Assembly (NCBI GenBank): GCA_938083505.1
Contig: CALKCF010000002.1
Span: 143,065 to 207,064 of the forward strand
DNA: 64,000 nucleotides
Reading direction: 5' to 3'
Source of the DNA: an uncultured archaeon
GTDB lineage: Archaea > Thermoproteota > Nitrososphaeria_A > Caldarchaeales > Wolframiiraptoraceae
A program made the position numbers and the translations under genes. Within the stretch, counting starts at the first letter, position 1; each line of letters starts with the position of its first letter. A model generated the notes under the pieces. The model searched no databases and was not told where the DNA came from. It saw only the letters and a list, made by a program, of their open reading frames with translations. Shown here piece after piece: positions 19,203-26,651 of this stretch.

Positions 19203-19255
19203 AGGCCTGGAGAAGTACGCCGCATCCCTAGGAATTTATGGGGGCTGAAAGCCCA
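19203..19255 (-). repeat. 5' arm of the 16S processing stem
   Basis: This is the partner of 17611-17658. The visible bulges (3 and 4 nt, flanking a 4-bp CGCC/GGCG helix) are both on this arm in my pairing, so it is not an ideal bulge-helix-bulge; a different register might restore one. Confidence 0.75.
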
Positions 19256-19300
19256 TGATTAGACCTTAAGCCATCCAATGCTTAGGGTCCTCATTTTGTT

Positions 19301-19384
19301 CCACGGCCAGGAGGCCGCCCTTACATCTAATGGGCTCCCACACCCTACGTGTTTGAGGGCGGTACCGCCGTCGAGCCGTGGAGT
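19301..19384 (-). ncRNA. Structured element at the 5' end of the pre-16S transcript, H/ACA-like
   Basis: On the minus strand three nested helices are visible: CCACGGC/GCCGTGG (19375-19381 with 19301-19307), CCGCCCT/AGGGCGG (19356-19362 with 19315-19321) and an inner ACAC/GTGT. The outer stem is followed immediately by AACA, and 15 nt separate the top of the internal loop from ACA. That spacing is what archaeal H/ACA guide RNAs use between pseudouridylation pocket and ACA box. A clear kink-turn is not evident, so this may instead be a leader structure. It lies just downstream of the predicted rRNA start site. Confidence 0.4.
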
Positions 19385-19410
19385 TCTGCACATTATTGTA
19401 ATCGCTGCCT

Positions 19411-19420
19411 GTTTATATAG
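19411..19420 (-). promoter_or_regulatory. TATA box of the 16S rRNA transcription unit
   Basis: The minus strand reads CTATATAAAC, the best TATA match in the region, about 210 nt upstream of mature 16S. The predicted start near 19388 places the structured element at the very 5' end of the transcript. Confidence 0.55.
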
Positions 19421-19549
19421 TTTACATAGATTATGTTTAAAAGGCTTTTTTAGGGTTAAAGGGCTCCTTATACTCCTCAGGTTCTTAAGATACTAAAAAG
19501 TCAGACAACCCATGTATTTTTATCTCTTCGACGGCTATTTTTTAGTGAA

Positions 19550-19643
19550 GGCCGCGGCTGGGATTCGAACCCAGGCAGCCGGCTCCACAGGCCGGAAGGC
19601 TAAACCGCTACCTCTGCGTCCACATTATAGTGGCCACCGCGGC
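19550..19643 (-). tRNA. tRNA-His(GTG) with an insertion of about 21 nt after position 8
   Basis: The anticodon arm CCGGC-CTGTGGA-GCCGG (GTG), T arm CTGGG-TTCGAAT-CCCAG, acceptor GCCGCGG/CCGCGGC, discriminator C73 and a preceding G(-1) identify tRNA-His. A normal D arm (AGGT…GCCT) is present, but 21 extra bases (about 19635-19615) separate it from the 5' acceptor. They contain the hairpin CCAC-TATAAT-GTGG. A second copy of the acceptor sequence GGCCGCGG lies 10 nt further 5' (19647-19654), so the true 5' end is ambiguous. An intron at an unusual position is the likeliest explanation; I could not fit a canonical bulge-helix-bulge. Confidence 0.75.
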
Positions 19644-19722
19644 CAACCGCGGCCGCTTATTCATTAGAACGAGCTTATCCTTAAGTGTTTCAGTCAGACT
19701 TAAAAAATTAAAGCATTGTAAT

Positions 19723-20022
19723 TTATTTCCCCTCTTTGCCTCTGTGCAGCGCGCCCTTAGGGTCTTTAATGAATAATATTATTTCCCAGACCGTTAACGC
19801 AGATAGTAGGAGGATGAAGCCGAGGACTGTAGCTTCAACAGACATCTCTATGAACTCACTACCTTCCATGAGGTAACCCATGAGTCGGTCGATGAAGGCC
19901 ATTATGGTCGCGCCCCAAAATATCAGGCTCAGCAGCTTAAACATGTAGACGTCGTTTTCAGCTTTGGAGTACCATATCGCGCTCGATAGTACCGCGGCCA
20001 TCGCTAATATTATGAGCCACAC
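19723..20022 (-). CDS. Small four-helix membrane protein
   Basis: 99 residues if started at GTG 20022, placed 27 nt after a TATA box (CCTATATAAAGG centred at 20049), which suggests a leaderless mRNA; the track start at 20115 lies upstream of that TATA. Three or four membrane segments are visible (VWLIILAMAAVLSSAIW, MFKLLSLIFWGATIMAF, TVLGFILLLSALTVWEIILF), with a short charged C-terminus. It is divergent from the next membrane protein across a shared promoter. Family and function are unknown. Confidence 0.6.
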   Translation of the reverse strand: MWLIILAMAAVLSSAIWYSKAENDVYMFKLLSLIFWGATIMAFIDRLMGYLMEGSEFIEMSVEATVLGFILLLSALTVWEIILFIKDPKGALHRGKEGK

Positions 20023-20042
20023 GGTTCTTAATGAAAATGTTA

Positions 20043-20054
20043 CCTTTATATAGG
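20043..20054. promoter_or_regulatory. Near-palindromic TATA element shared by two divergent genes
   Basis: cctttatatagg can be read as a TATA box on either strand. It sits 27 nt before the minus-strand GTG start and about 40 nt before the plus-strand ATG, which also has a ggaggg ribosome binding site. A common promoter for both small membrane proteins is likely. Confidence 0.5.
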
Positions 20055-20093
20055 TGTTACTCTTCTTAAAATTAGTATTACGGAGGGTATAAA

Positions 20094-20459
20094 ATGGCGT
20101 GCTTCTTAGTTCCAATGGTGCTGGCGATTATAATATCGCTCGTCCAAAAGATTGTGCGAAATCTTGCTGAAAAAATTAAACTCTGGATTCTCAACGCACT
20201 GCTTTGGGGTGGAGTAATACTGCTAGCGATTGAACACGTCTGGCATGGTGAAGTCGTTCCTTGGCCACCGTTCTTGACAGCCATGACAAACCCACTTAAC
20301 ATATCGACAATGTTACATGAAATGCTCACAGTAGGCATAATGATGTCCGTCGTAACGTTAGCGACATGGGGAGTGATGCTCGTGGTGTCTGATTATATGC
20401 AGAAGATAGCAGTGCTGAGGGGTTTTGCGCATGCAAAAAAACCAACTACCACACGTTAA
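20094..20459 (+). CDS. Conserved archaeal small membrane protein
   Basis: 121 residues, three membrane segments. The loop EHVWHGEVVPWPPFLTAM and the following MLHEMLTVGIMMSV resemble a small archaeal membrane family of unknown function that I recall from methanogens and TACK genomes. His and Glu residues near the membrane surface could bind metal. The start is set by the ribosome binding site ggaggg 6-7 nt before ATG 20094. Confidence 0.65.
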   Translation: MACFLVPMVLAIIISLVQKIVRNLAEKIKLWILNALLWGGVILLAIEHVWHGEVVPWPPFLTAMTNPLNISTMLHEMLTVGIMMSVVTLATWGVMLVVSDYMQKIAVLRGFAHAKKPTTTR

Positions 20460-20586
20460 ACCTCCCCTTTTATTTGGTGCAAATAGAATACCTTTTAACT
20501 TCACGAAGATTTTTGAGAAATCCAGCTTCCTTATTTCCTTTAAGGAACTTTTGTGAGTATCTTATTCTACCAATGAGCTGAAATGG

Positions 20587-20661
20587 CGGGCCCGGTGGGA
20601 TTCGAACCCACGACCTACGGCTTAGGAGGCCGCCGCCCTATCCATTCTAGGCCACGGGCCC
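20587..20661 (-). tRNA. tRNA-Arg(CCT)
   Basis: Regular 75-nt cloverleaf: acceptor GGGCCCG/CGGGCCC, D stem GCCT/GGGC, anticodon loop CTCCTAA (CCT), T arm GTGGG-TTCGAAT-CCCAC, discriminator G. No intron and no encoded CCA. Confidence 0.93.
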
Positions 20662-20714
20662 AAAAATTTTAAAATGACGATACATATTTAAACGTAAACC
20701 AAAGGTTAAGAGCG

Positions 20715-21458
20715 ATGTTCATCGATGTGCACTGCCACCTGACAGATGAAGCCATAAGGGCAAACCTAACGAAATTAATAGAGGACGCTAAGAATTCCGG
20801 GATAGGTATAATTGTAACGTCAGGGCTTGGTTATGAAGATTGTTTAAAGGCTTTAGAGATATCCGATTACAAGATGATCTTCCCATCATTAGGGATAATG
20901 TCATATGAGCTTGAGGGTTATGAAAGTGTGTTAAATTTGATAGAGAAGAATGCTAAGAAGATCGTTGCCATAGGAGAGGTCGGACTTGATTTTCATATAA
21001 GCGTCAAGTCAGATAAAGAATTGCAAAAAAGAGTTTTCAAAGAATTCATAACACTGTCCTCGGACTTAGACCTTCCATTGATAGTACACTCCAGAAGTGC
21101 TGGAAGGCATGCGTTAAAGATTTTAATAGAGTGTAACGCGAAGAACGTAATAATGCATGCATTCGATGGTTCGTCGTCCCATTCGCTAATTGGTATCGAA
21201 AAAGGTTATTTCTTTAGCATACCACCTTCTGTCGTTAGGAGCGTCCAGAAACAAAAGCTCGTAAGCAAGCTACCTTTGGACAACATCTTGCTAGAATCCG
21301 ACGCTCCCGCTCTGTCTCCAGTTCCTGGTAGCACAAATGTTCCATCTAATGTGAGAATATCAGCAGAAGTTGTGAGTAAAATAAAGGGAATTTCGTTGAA
21401 GAAGGTAGAAGAGATCACAACAGAAAATGCTATGAGGATACTTAGGATACGAGCTTAG
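20715..21458 (+). CDS. TatD-family metal-dependent hydrolase
   Basis: 247 residues with the amidohydrolase-fold metal ligands in order: DVHCHL, the Glu of GEVGLD, VHSRSAG, MHAFDGS and ESDAP. TatD proteins are metal-dependent nucleases or deoxyribonucleases; some archaeal members may have other substrates. ATG 20715 matches the family N-terminus. It is convergent with the radical-SAM gene and 4 nt from it. Confidence 0.85.
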   Translation: MFIDVHCHLTDEAIRANLTKLIEDAKNSGIGIIVTSGLGYEDCLKALEISDYKMIFPSLGIMSYELEGYESVLNLIEKNAKKIVAIGEVGLDFHISVKSDKELQKRVFKEFITLSSDLDLPLIVHSRSAGRHALKILIECNAKNVIMHAFDGSSSHSLIGIEKGYFFSIPPSVVRSVQKQKLVSKLPLDNILLESDAPALSPVPGSTNVPSNVRISAEVVSKIKGISLKKVEEITTENAMRILRIRA

Positions 21459-21462
21459 AAAT

Positions 21463-22473
21463 TTAAGGACCTATATAGCCGAGAGATGTTTGACAGATCA
21501 CTGTCTTAAGTCCAATACCCTTTAAAGTCTTCCAAACGTTTAACATCTCCGTATAGCTAGGCCTGGAGATCGTAACATTCCTAAACTCTGGCCTATAGTC
21601 AAGGACGCAAATCTGTACGCTCTCGTCTATCTTTGCAACCCTCTCGCCGATCATTATCATCTCATCCATGCTGATAAGCGCCTTGTTGTATGGTATGCCA
21701 ACACCGATGAATAACCTTTCTTTGTAATTGTCTACTAGGTACCTAAACGCATCCCAAGACGTTTTTAGATACTTCTCGGCGAGCTCGCGGTCTTTTATAC
21801 CGGTTATTCTCATGAAAGTTTCAACTTTCAATCCCTTGAGGTCAGGCCCTATGTCTGTCATTCCTACATCAACAAGTTCGTCTATATAATCTCTCGTGAG
21901 TATCGTCGCATTTGTATCTATATGTATCCTTACATCGCTGTCTTGGTTAAGTTCCTTTAACGTTTTAACATAACTTAAGAGCCATTTTCTATTGAGTGTG
22001 CTTTCGCCTCCTGATATGGCCATCCTGTTCACTCGATACCTCTTTCTCATGTAAGTTGTTATTCTCGCCGCCTCGGAAGGTGATATGGGTCTACCTTTAC
22101 CGCAATAAGTCGTTGTCCAATTTTGGCATTGTGGACACCTTAGGTTGCATCCGCATGAAAAGCATGCAATCTCTATGTATTTATCACATTTTAGCCACCA
22201 AGGTGTTCCCACACCACCAACCGGATGGTCCGTCCAATCGTGCAGTATCCTCTTCGGAACATAGTTTTCTGGAAGTTCTGTTGATATTTCCATACCTTCT
22301 TTGACGCTGGTGATACAGCTCAGCATCAGTTCACCGTTCATTAGCACTACACAAGAGTAACAACCTCCGACAGAACATGGGGCGAATATACTGTCCTTCT
22401 CTGGAAAGCTTGAGAATCTATACCCGATTGGTTCTAAAGCTACCTTTACGGTACTCCTTTCTGGTACCCAGAA
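21463..22473 (-). CDS. Radical SAM protein with N-terminal 2Fe-2S domain, downstream of an in-frame TAG
   Basis: The listed ORF begins at ATG 22347, but the frame is open back to the TAG at 22474-22476. The upstream residues are plainly conserved: WVPERSTVKVALEPIGYRF and CSVGGCYSCVVLMNGELMLSC form a beta-grasp 2Fe-2S-like domain. The catalytic part has CGCNLRCPQC (CX3CX2C for the [4Fe-4S]/SAM cluster), GGEST and DTNAT, like activating enzymes of the PflA type. No ATG, GTG or TTG exists between the TAG and the Cys motif, so the full domain can be made only if the TAG is read through. The upstream ferredoxin domain is in the same frame. Substrate unknown. Confidence 0.75.
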   Translation of the reverse strand, partial: FWVPERSTVKVALEPIGYRFSSFPEKDSIFAPCSVGGCYSCVVLMNGELMLSCITSVKEGMEISTELPENYVPKRILHDWTDHPVGGVGTPWWLKCDKYIEIACFSCGCNLRCPQCQNWTTTYCGKGRPISPSEAARITTYMRKRYRVNRMAISGGESTLNRKWLLSYVKTLKELNQDSDVRIHIDTNATILTRDYIDELVDVGMTDIGPDLKGLKVETFMRITGIKDRELAEKYLKTSWDAFRYLVDNYKERLFIGVGIPYNKALISMDEMIMIGERVAKIDESVQICVLDYRPEFRNVTISRPSYTEMLNVWKTLKGIGLKTVICQTSLGYIGP

Positions 22474-22680
22474 CTATTCAGCATTTACTTTAATCTTGAT
22501 ATCCTTTGTTTTTGTCCTCTCGAACATACTAATAGCATTCCCTGGGCACGCTAGTTGGCATGCGCCACAACCGATGCACAGATCTTCCAAGAATAGCTTT
22601 CCGGCAGGGCATGCTACTATCTCCTCGCATGCGCCACATCCCAAGCACCTATCTGGTATTCTTTTAGTAAATCTTAACAT
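22474..22680 (-). CDS. 2x[4Fe-4S] ferredoxin segment, in frame with the radical SAM gene
   Basis: 68 codons from ATG 22680 with CLGCGACEEIVACPAG and CIGCGACQLACPGN, two four-cysteine clusters. It ends KIKVNAE then TAG. The last residues before the TAG look like the first beta strand of the 2Fe-2S domain that continues after it (KIKVNAE/FWVPERSTV). I therefore read it as the N-terminal part of a 405-codon fused ferredoxin/radical SAM gene rather than a separate ferredoxin. If translated alone it would still be a functional-looking small ferredoxin. Confidence 0.75.
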   Translation of the reverse strand: MLRFTKRIPDRCLGCGACEEIVACPAGKLFLEDLCIGCGACQLACPGNAISMFERTKTKDIKIKVNAE

Positions 22681-22839
22681 TCAAGCAAAAATTATTTTTG
22701 TGCCAGTTAAGGTTAATCCTAAACCTGAAAAATTTAAGCATAAAGGCTTGTAGGTAACTGTATTTAAACGTGAGCCTAAACTGTTATAAAACAACACTTA
22801 ATAGCACCTCTAAGCCCTTTACCAAAAGGGTAAGCCGCC

Positions 22840-23229
22840 TTGGGAGGCCCTAAGAAACCCACGTTGTCCCAGATTGAAAAGAAGCAAAGGAAGACACAAC
22901 AAAAGCCTTCCGAGAAGAAGGAGTCAGCGCCGCAGAAGTACATAGGCAGCATAGCCTTACCAGATGAGAGGGACGTCGTAAACTACATCAAGAGCATGAA
23001 GTATGCTACGCCATACCTAATTTCTGAGAAATACGGAATCAGGCTGTCCGTTGCAAAGAACCTATTGAATAGTCTGGCATCAAAGGGATTGCTCGTGCCA
23101 ATAGTCGGCGATAACAGGTTAAGGATATTTGCGCCAGCGCATGCCATAGCAGAGCCCGTAAAAACTCTGGAGGTAGTAAAAAAATCCGAGCCTACGGAGA
23201 CAAAATCCAAGTCAAAAAAGAAGAAATAA
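22840..23229 (+). CDS. rps25e: Ribosomal protein eS25
   Basis: 129 residues. A Lys-rich N-terminus (GGPKKPTLSQIEKKQ) is followed by a winged-helix domain (ATPYLISEKYGIRLSVAKNLLNSLASKGLLVPI) typical of eS25, then a Lys-rich C-terminal tail longer than in most archaeal homologues. The start is TTG 22840. eS25 is found in TACK archaea and eukaryotes and is generally missing from Euryarchaeota, which supports the taxonomic placement. Confidence 0.85.
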   Translation: MGGPKKPTLSQIEKKQRKTQQKPSEKKESAPQKYIGSIALPDERDVVNYIKSMKYATPYLISEKYGIRLSVAKNLLNSLASKGLLVPIVGDNRLRIFAPAHAIAEPVKTLEVVKKSEPTETKSKSKKKK

Positions 23230-23233
23230 GTTT

Positions 23234-23623
23234 TTAACTTTTGATGACCCTTATTCTGACTCCGGGCCTCGTCTTTGCGAGTACAGTTAAATCACCAGAT
23301 AATTTTCCGACTTTCACTGTCTGAGCATAAGGCTTAGCTTTCTTGAAGACGAAACCCAGGGCGCCGGTTGGAGGCCAGAAGATCATGTCACCGTGCTCCA
23401 CTTCTTCTACTGACCTTTCAGCACCTCTCACTACATGAGTTTCTATGTAAACCGCATAATCCCAAAGCCCAGCCATACCTTCTATCGGCAAGAGCCTTAC
23501 GAGTTCTGTCACCGTCGCTGGTGCTAAAAATTTTATCAGCTCGGCCTCATATTCGCCCACATTCTCGATCCAAACTTTCACCGGAACCCTTATCGGAACT
23601 GACATACCCAGCTTACTCACCAT
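23234..23623 (-). CDS. Cyclophilin-like fold protein
   Basis: 129 residues, nearly all beta. The segment DYAVYIETHVVRGAERSVEEVEHGDMIFWPPTGALGFVF matches the archaeal and bacterial Cyclophil_like family. Prolyl isomerase activity has not been a safe inference for this family. It overlaps the 3' end of apgM (stop 23613), so the two are co-transcribed. The start is ATG 23623 or the internal ATG at 23605. Confidence 0.75.
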   Translation of the reverse strand: MVSKLGMSVPIRVPVKVWIENVGEYEAELIKFLAPATVTELVRLLPIEGMAGLWDYAVYIETHVVRGAERSVEEVEHGDMIFWPPTGALGFVFKKAKPYAQTVKVGKLSGDLTVLAKTRPGVRIRVIKS

Positions 23624-24860
23624 ACATTGGAACTTTACCTAGGTAATTCATAATTATTGACATAAGTTCAACCCCTCTTATTCTACCGAGTGTGCCTACT
23701 GCGCAAGATATTTCGTCAAACTTCTTAACATTCCCATACCTTGCACCCGGCGCGTACAAAGCCACAGGAACTGGGTCACCAGTGTGTTCTCCAACCTCCG
23801 ATGGTGTTGTGTGGTCGCTCGTTATAACTATGCATGTTTCTTCTAAGTTTACCTCTGATATTATTGTGGAGAATGCTGCATCTATTTTTGATATTATTTC
23901 GACCTTCTTTGTTGGATTTTTATCATGGCTTACGATATCTGTCGCTTTAATGTGCACGAGTACAACATCATAAACCTTAATGGCGTTTATTGCCGCCCTC
24001 ATCTTAGCATCCAAGTTCGTGTCCACCGTACCTGTTGCACCTTTCACTTCGAGAACGTCAAAACCTACCGCCTTGCATACGCCCTTATAAACGGCACCAC
24101 CTGCTATGACTACGGCCTTAACGCCGAATTTCATCGGAAACTTCTCTATCACCGGCAGGGTTCCAGCACCCCTTGGCAATACTATATTGGCCGGGGGTTG
24201 ACCACGCTTTGTCCTACGTTTATTAACCTCGTGTTCTGTGAGCACCTTTCTCGAAATTTCAACGAACTCGTTCAAAGCGTCTGCTGTCTTTTTCGCAGCA
24301 GAGGAATCCGTTAATGGTTTGGAGTGTAAGAACTTCACACCTGTTTTGTGAGGGTCGACGTCGGAAACGAATCTTGATAAACCCTCGTCCCTTAATATTA
24401 ACACGCCCCTGTGCTCTACCGTGTGCTTAAAAAGAACTTCGACATCCGAGCTTCTTGTGAGTCTTATACCATTTAAGCTTTCTGATAAAATTTTGGCATC
24501 TTCGTTAGATATCCTTCCTGCCCTTCTGTCAATCACTGTACCATCATCGCTTACGGTAGCAAAGTTACACCTGAAGGCTACGTCATTAGGTTCGAGCTCT
24601 ATACCAGCACCCAAGGCCTCGAAGGCACCCCTACCTGTATAATACTTATAGGGCTCATAACCAAGCATAGCCAGATGAGCTACGTCGCTACCAGGCGGCA
24701 CTCCCGGCGATATCACATCCATCAAACCGCACTCACCTCTCGACGCTACCCAGTCAAAGGACTTTGGCCTTGTCACTTGAAGTGGTGTGAGTCCTCCAAG
24801 CGTTGAGCATCGTCTATCCGCCATGCCGTCGCACACTAAGATGATGGCTTTGGATATCAC
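23613..24860 (-). CDS. apgM: 2,3-bisphosphoglycerate-independent phosphoglycerate mutase, archaeal type
   Basis: 415 residues, GTG start. Alkaline-phosphatase-superfamily features are present: ILVCDGMADRR (metal Asp), PPGSDVAHLAMLGY (catalytic Ser), IKATDIVSHD and SDHTTPSEVGEHTGDP (metal Asp/His). It interconverts 3- and 2-phosphoglycerate in glycolysis and gluconeogenesis. Length matches the archaeal family. It is the first gene of a two-gene unit with the cyclophilin-like protein. Confidence 0.93.
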   Translation of the reverse strand: MISKAIILVCDGMADRRCSTLGGLTPLQVTRPKSFDWVASRGECGLMDVISPGVPPGSDVAHLAMLGYEPYKYYTGRGAFEALGAGIELEPNDVAFRCNFATVSDDGTVIDRRAGRISNEDAKILSESLNGIRLTRSSDVEVLFKHTVEHRGVLILRDEGLSRFVSDVDPHKTGVKFLHSKPLTDSSAAKKTADALNEFVEISRKVLTEHEVNKRRTKRGQPPANIVLPRGAGTLPVIEKFPMKFGVKAVVIAGGAVYKGVCKAVGFDVLEVKGATGTVDTNLDAKMRAAINAIKVYDVVLVHIKATDIVSHDKNPTKKVEIISKIDAAFSTIISEVNLEETCIVITSDHTTPSEVGEHTGDPVPVALYAPGARYGNVKKFDEISCAVGTLGRIRGVELMSIIMNYLGKVPMYGE

Positions 24861-24982
24861 GTAGAACTACGCATTATACTAATGTTTAAGTTTTGTCTGA
24901 CTTTGTTTTTACTTAGAGTCATCTGAAATAGCGCATATTTTGCTAGCGTTTAAATATCTCGTTGAAAACTGTTGATAAGGGA

Positions 24983-25987
24983 ATGGGTCAGAAGGAAAAA
25001 GTGAAAGAGAAGGAGAAAAAGACGTTTGTGGATATAGAGGATTTGCCGTCAGTCGGTCAGGCCACAGCAGAAAAGCTCAGGGAGATAGGGTATAGTACAA
25101 TAGAGGCATTAGCGACTGCGACGGTATCAGAGCTGGTTGCTGCTGGTATCGGAGAGAAAAAGGCAGCTGAGATAATAGCCGCAGCTAGACAAGCGATAGA
25201 GATCTCATGGGTGACAGCAAAGGACCTAGCATCGCTTAGGATGAATGTTGGTAGGATAACGACAGGTGTCAAACAGTTAGATGCTTTAATAGGTGGCGGT
25301 GTAGAGACGCAAAGCATAACTGAGTTCTATGGTGAGTTTGGTAGCGGAAAGTCTCAACTATGCCACCAATTGGCCGTATGCGTACAACTGCCTCCTGAAA
25401 GGGGTGGTTTGAACGGTGCGGCGCTTTACATAGATACGGAGAATACGTTCAGGATCGAGAGGGTTGAAAACATTGCAAAGCGCTTCGGGCTAGATTTTGA
25501 AGAAGTATCCAAAAGGATAATATACGCTGAAGCATATACGAGTGACCATCAGATGCTACTTCTTGAAAAATCCGATAGAGTGATAAAGGAAAACAACGTG
25601 AGATTAATAATAATTGATTCGTTGACGTCCCACTTCAGAAGCGAATACATCGGCAGACAGACACTGGCTGAGAGGCAACAAAAACTTAACAAGCACCTCC
25701 ATAAACTGATAAGGCTTGCGAGAGCTTTCAACGCGGCTGCTGTGGTGACCAACCAAGTTATGGCAAGGCCGGATGAGTTCTTCTCACCGGCAGCCGTTTC
25801 ACCAGTAGGTGGACATATAGTCGGTCATACGAGTCACACCAGGGTATTCCTTCGCAAATCTGTTGGTAGAAACATAAGAATAGCGAGGCTTGTCTCGAGC
25901 CCCTATTTACCCGAAGGAGAGGCTGTGTTTAAGATAACCGAGAATGGTTTAGAAGATGTAGAAGAGGATGAGCTTAAGTCTAGGTGA
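24983..25987 (+). CDS. radA: DNA repair and recombination protein RadA
   Basis: 334 residues. Helix-hairpin-helix N-terminal domain ([31 protein letters not shown]), then a RecA core with Walker [11 protein letters not shown], Walker [12 protein letters not shown] and the L2 region [19 protein letters not shown]. It catalyses strand exchange. No intein. I prefer ATG 24983 to the TTG at 24962 because a TATA-like tttaaatatc (24950-24959) would otherwise almost touch the start. It overlaps the following gene by 4 nt. Confidence 0.95.
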   Translation: MGQKEKVKEKEKKTFVDIEDLPSVGQATAEKLREIGYSTIEALATATVSELVAAGIGEKKAAEIIAAARQAIEISWVTAKDLASLRMNVGRITTGVKQLDALIGGGVETQSITEFYGEFGSGKSQLCHQLAVCVQLPPERGGLNGAALYIDTENTFRIERVENIAKRFGLDFEEVSKRIIYAEAYTSDHQMLLLEKSDRVIKENNVRLIIIDSLTSHFRSEYIGRQTLAERQQKLNKHLHKLIRLARAFNAAAVVTNQVMARPDEFFSPAAVSPVGGHIVGHTSHTRVFLRKSVGRNIRIARLVSSPYLPEGEAVFKITENGLEDVEEDELKSR

Positions 25988-26394
25988 TTCACATGCCACA
26001 ACTCAACAAAATGATAAAGACTTTCTACATCACACTGTTTAGTGGTAAAATTTCAGAAGCTGAGAAGGTTCTGGAGAAAATTAAGAAAAACTTGAGCGAT
26101 GAAAACGACACAGGTTATTATAATGCACTCTACGGCATATACTATGCTTATATAAATGATGATTTTGAATCCTTCGTGTATAAGATTTGGGTGGATGAGA
26201 GATTAAAGAAGCATAGGAGGAAGCTGGCAGAAGAATTTGAGAAGAAAGCTAAGCTACCATTTACAACAAACCCAGGTTTTTACAGGGCATGGTCAGATTT
26301 CCTCAACATGCTTCACGAGTTACCAGTTCCTCATAAAATCCCGCGAGGAGAGTCATCCAAAGAGTATGTTATAAAAGAGTATCCAACTCACTAA
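25984..26394 (+). CDS. Conserved hypothetical protein coupled to radA
   Basis: 136 residues, mainly helical with a TPR-like flavour ([16 protein letters not shown], then [20 protein letters not shown]). No catalytic motif. The start (GTG 25984 or ATG 25993) overlaps the radA stop, so it is translated from the same mRNA and may be a RadA accessory factor, which is inference. I do not know a named family. Confidence 0.6.
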   Translation: MIHMPQLNKMIKTFYITLFSGKISEAEKVLEKIKKNLSDENDTGYYNALYGIYYAYINDDFESFVYKIWVDERLKKHRRKLAEEFEKKAKLPFTTNPGFYRAWSDFLNMLHELPVPHKIPRGESSKEYVIKEYPTH

Positions 26395-26628
26395 CCAAAT
26401 GAGGAAATATGCTGCTAGACCTGTTATGTATGGTTTCTTAGTTTTCAAATAATCCCTCTGCGCCCTGAAGACAAATGGTGATAACACACTATACACCACG
26501 TAAATAAACACGGCGACCATTATGGCGATCATGGATGTGGGTTCGTGTAACCTTAAAAAAGCTGAGAAGAAGCCTACAAAGATTCCTAAGAAGACTTTAG
26601 ACCAGTATAACTTATCTTCGAGCTTCAT
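26353..26628 (-). CDS. Small three-helix membrane protein, possibly EMC6-like
   Basis: 91 residues with three hydrophobic segments ([53 protein letters not shown]). Size, topology and the charged N-terminus resemble archaeal EMC6-like insertase-complex subunits, but the match is weak. It overlaps the 3' end of the radA-linked gene by 42 nt on the opposite strand and is divergent from rqcH with only about 20 nt between starts. Confidence 0.5.
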   Translation of the reverse strand: MKLEDKLYWSKVFLGIFVGFFSAFLRLHEPTSMIAIMVAVFIYVVYSVLSPFVFRAQRDYLKTKKPYITGLAAYFLIWLVSWILFYNILFG

Positions 26629-26651
26629 CGCCTCAAACCTCGGTGGGTTTT

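Noticed and set aside
19278-19496. 72-aa ORF on the plus strand opposite the rRNA leader
   Set aside because: It crosses the structured leader element and the 16S promoter and has no recognisable domain.
22474-22476. Genome-wide pyrrolysine use as explanation of the TAG
   Set aside because: TAG ends several ordinary genes in this window and no pyl gene is present here, so I treat recoding only as one option at this gene.
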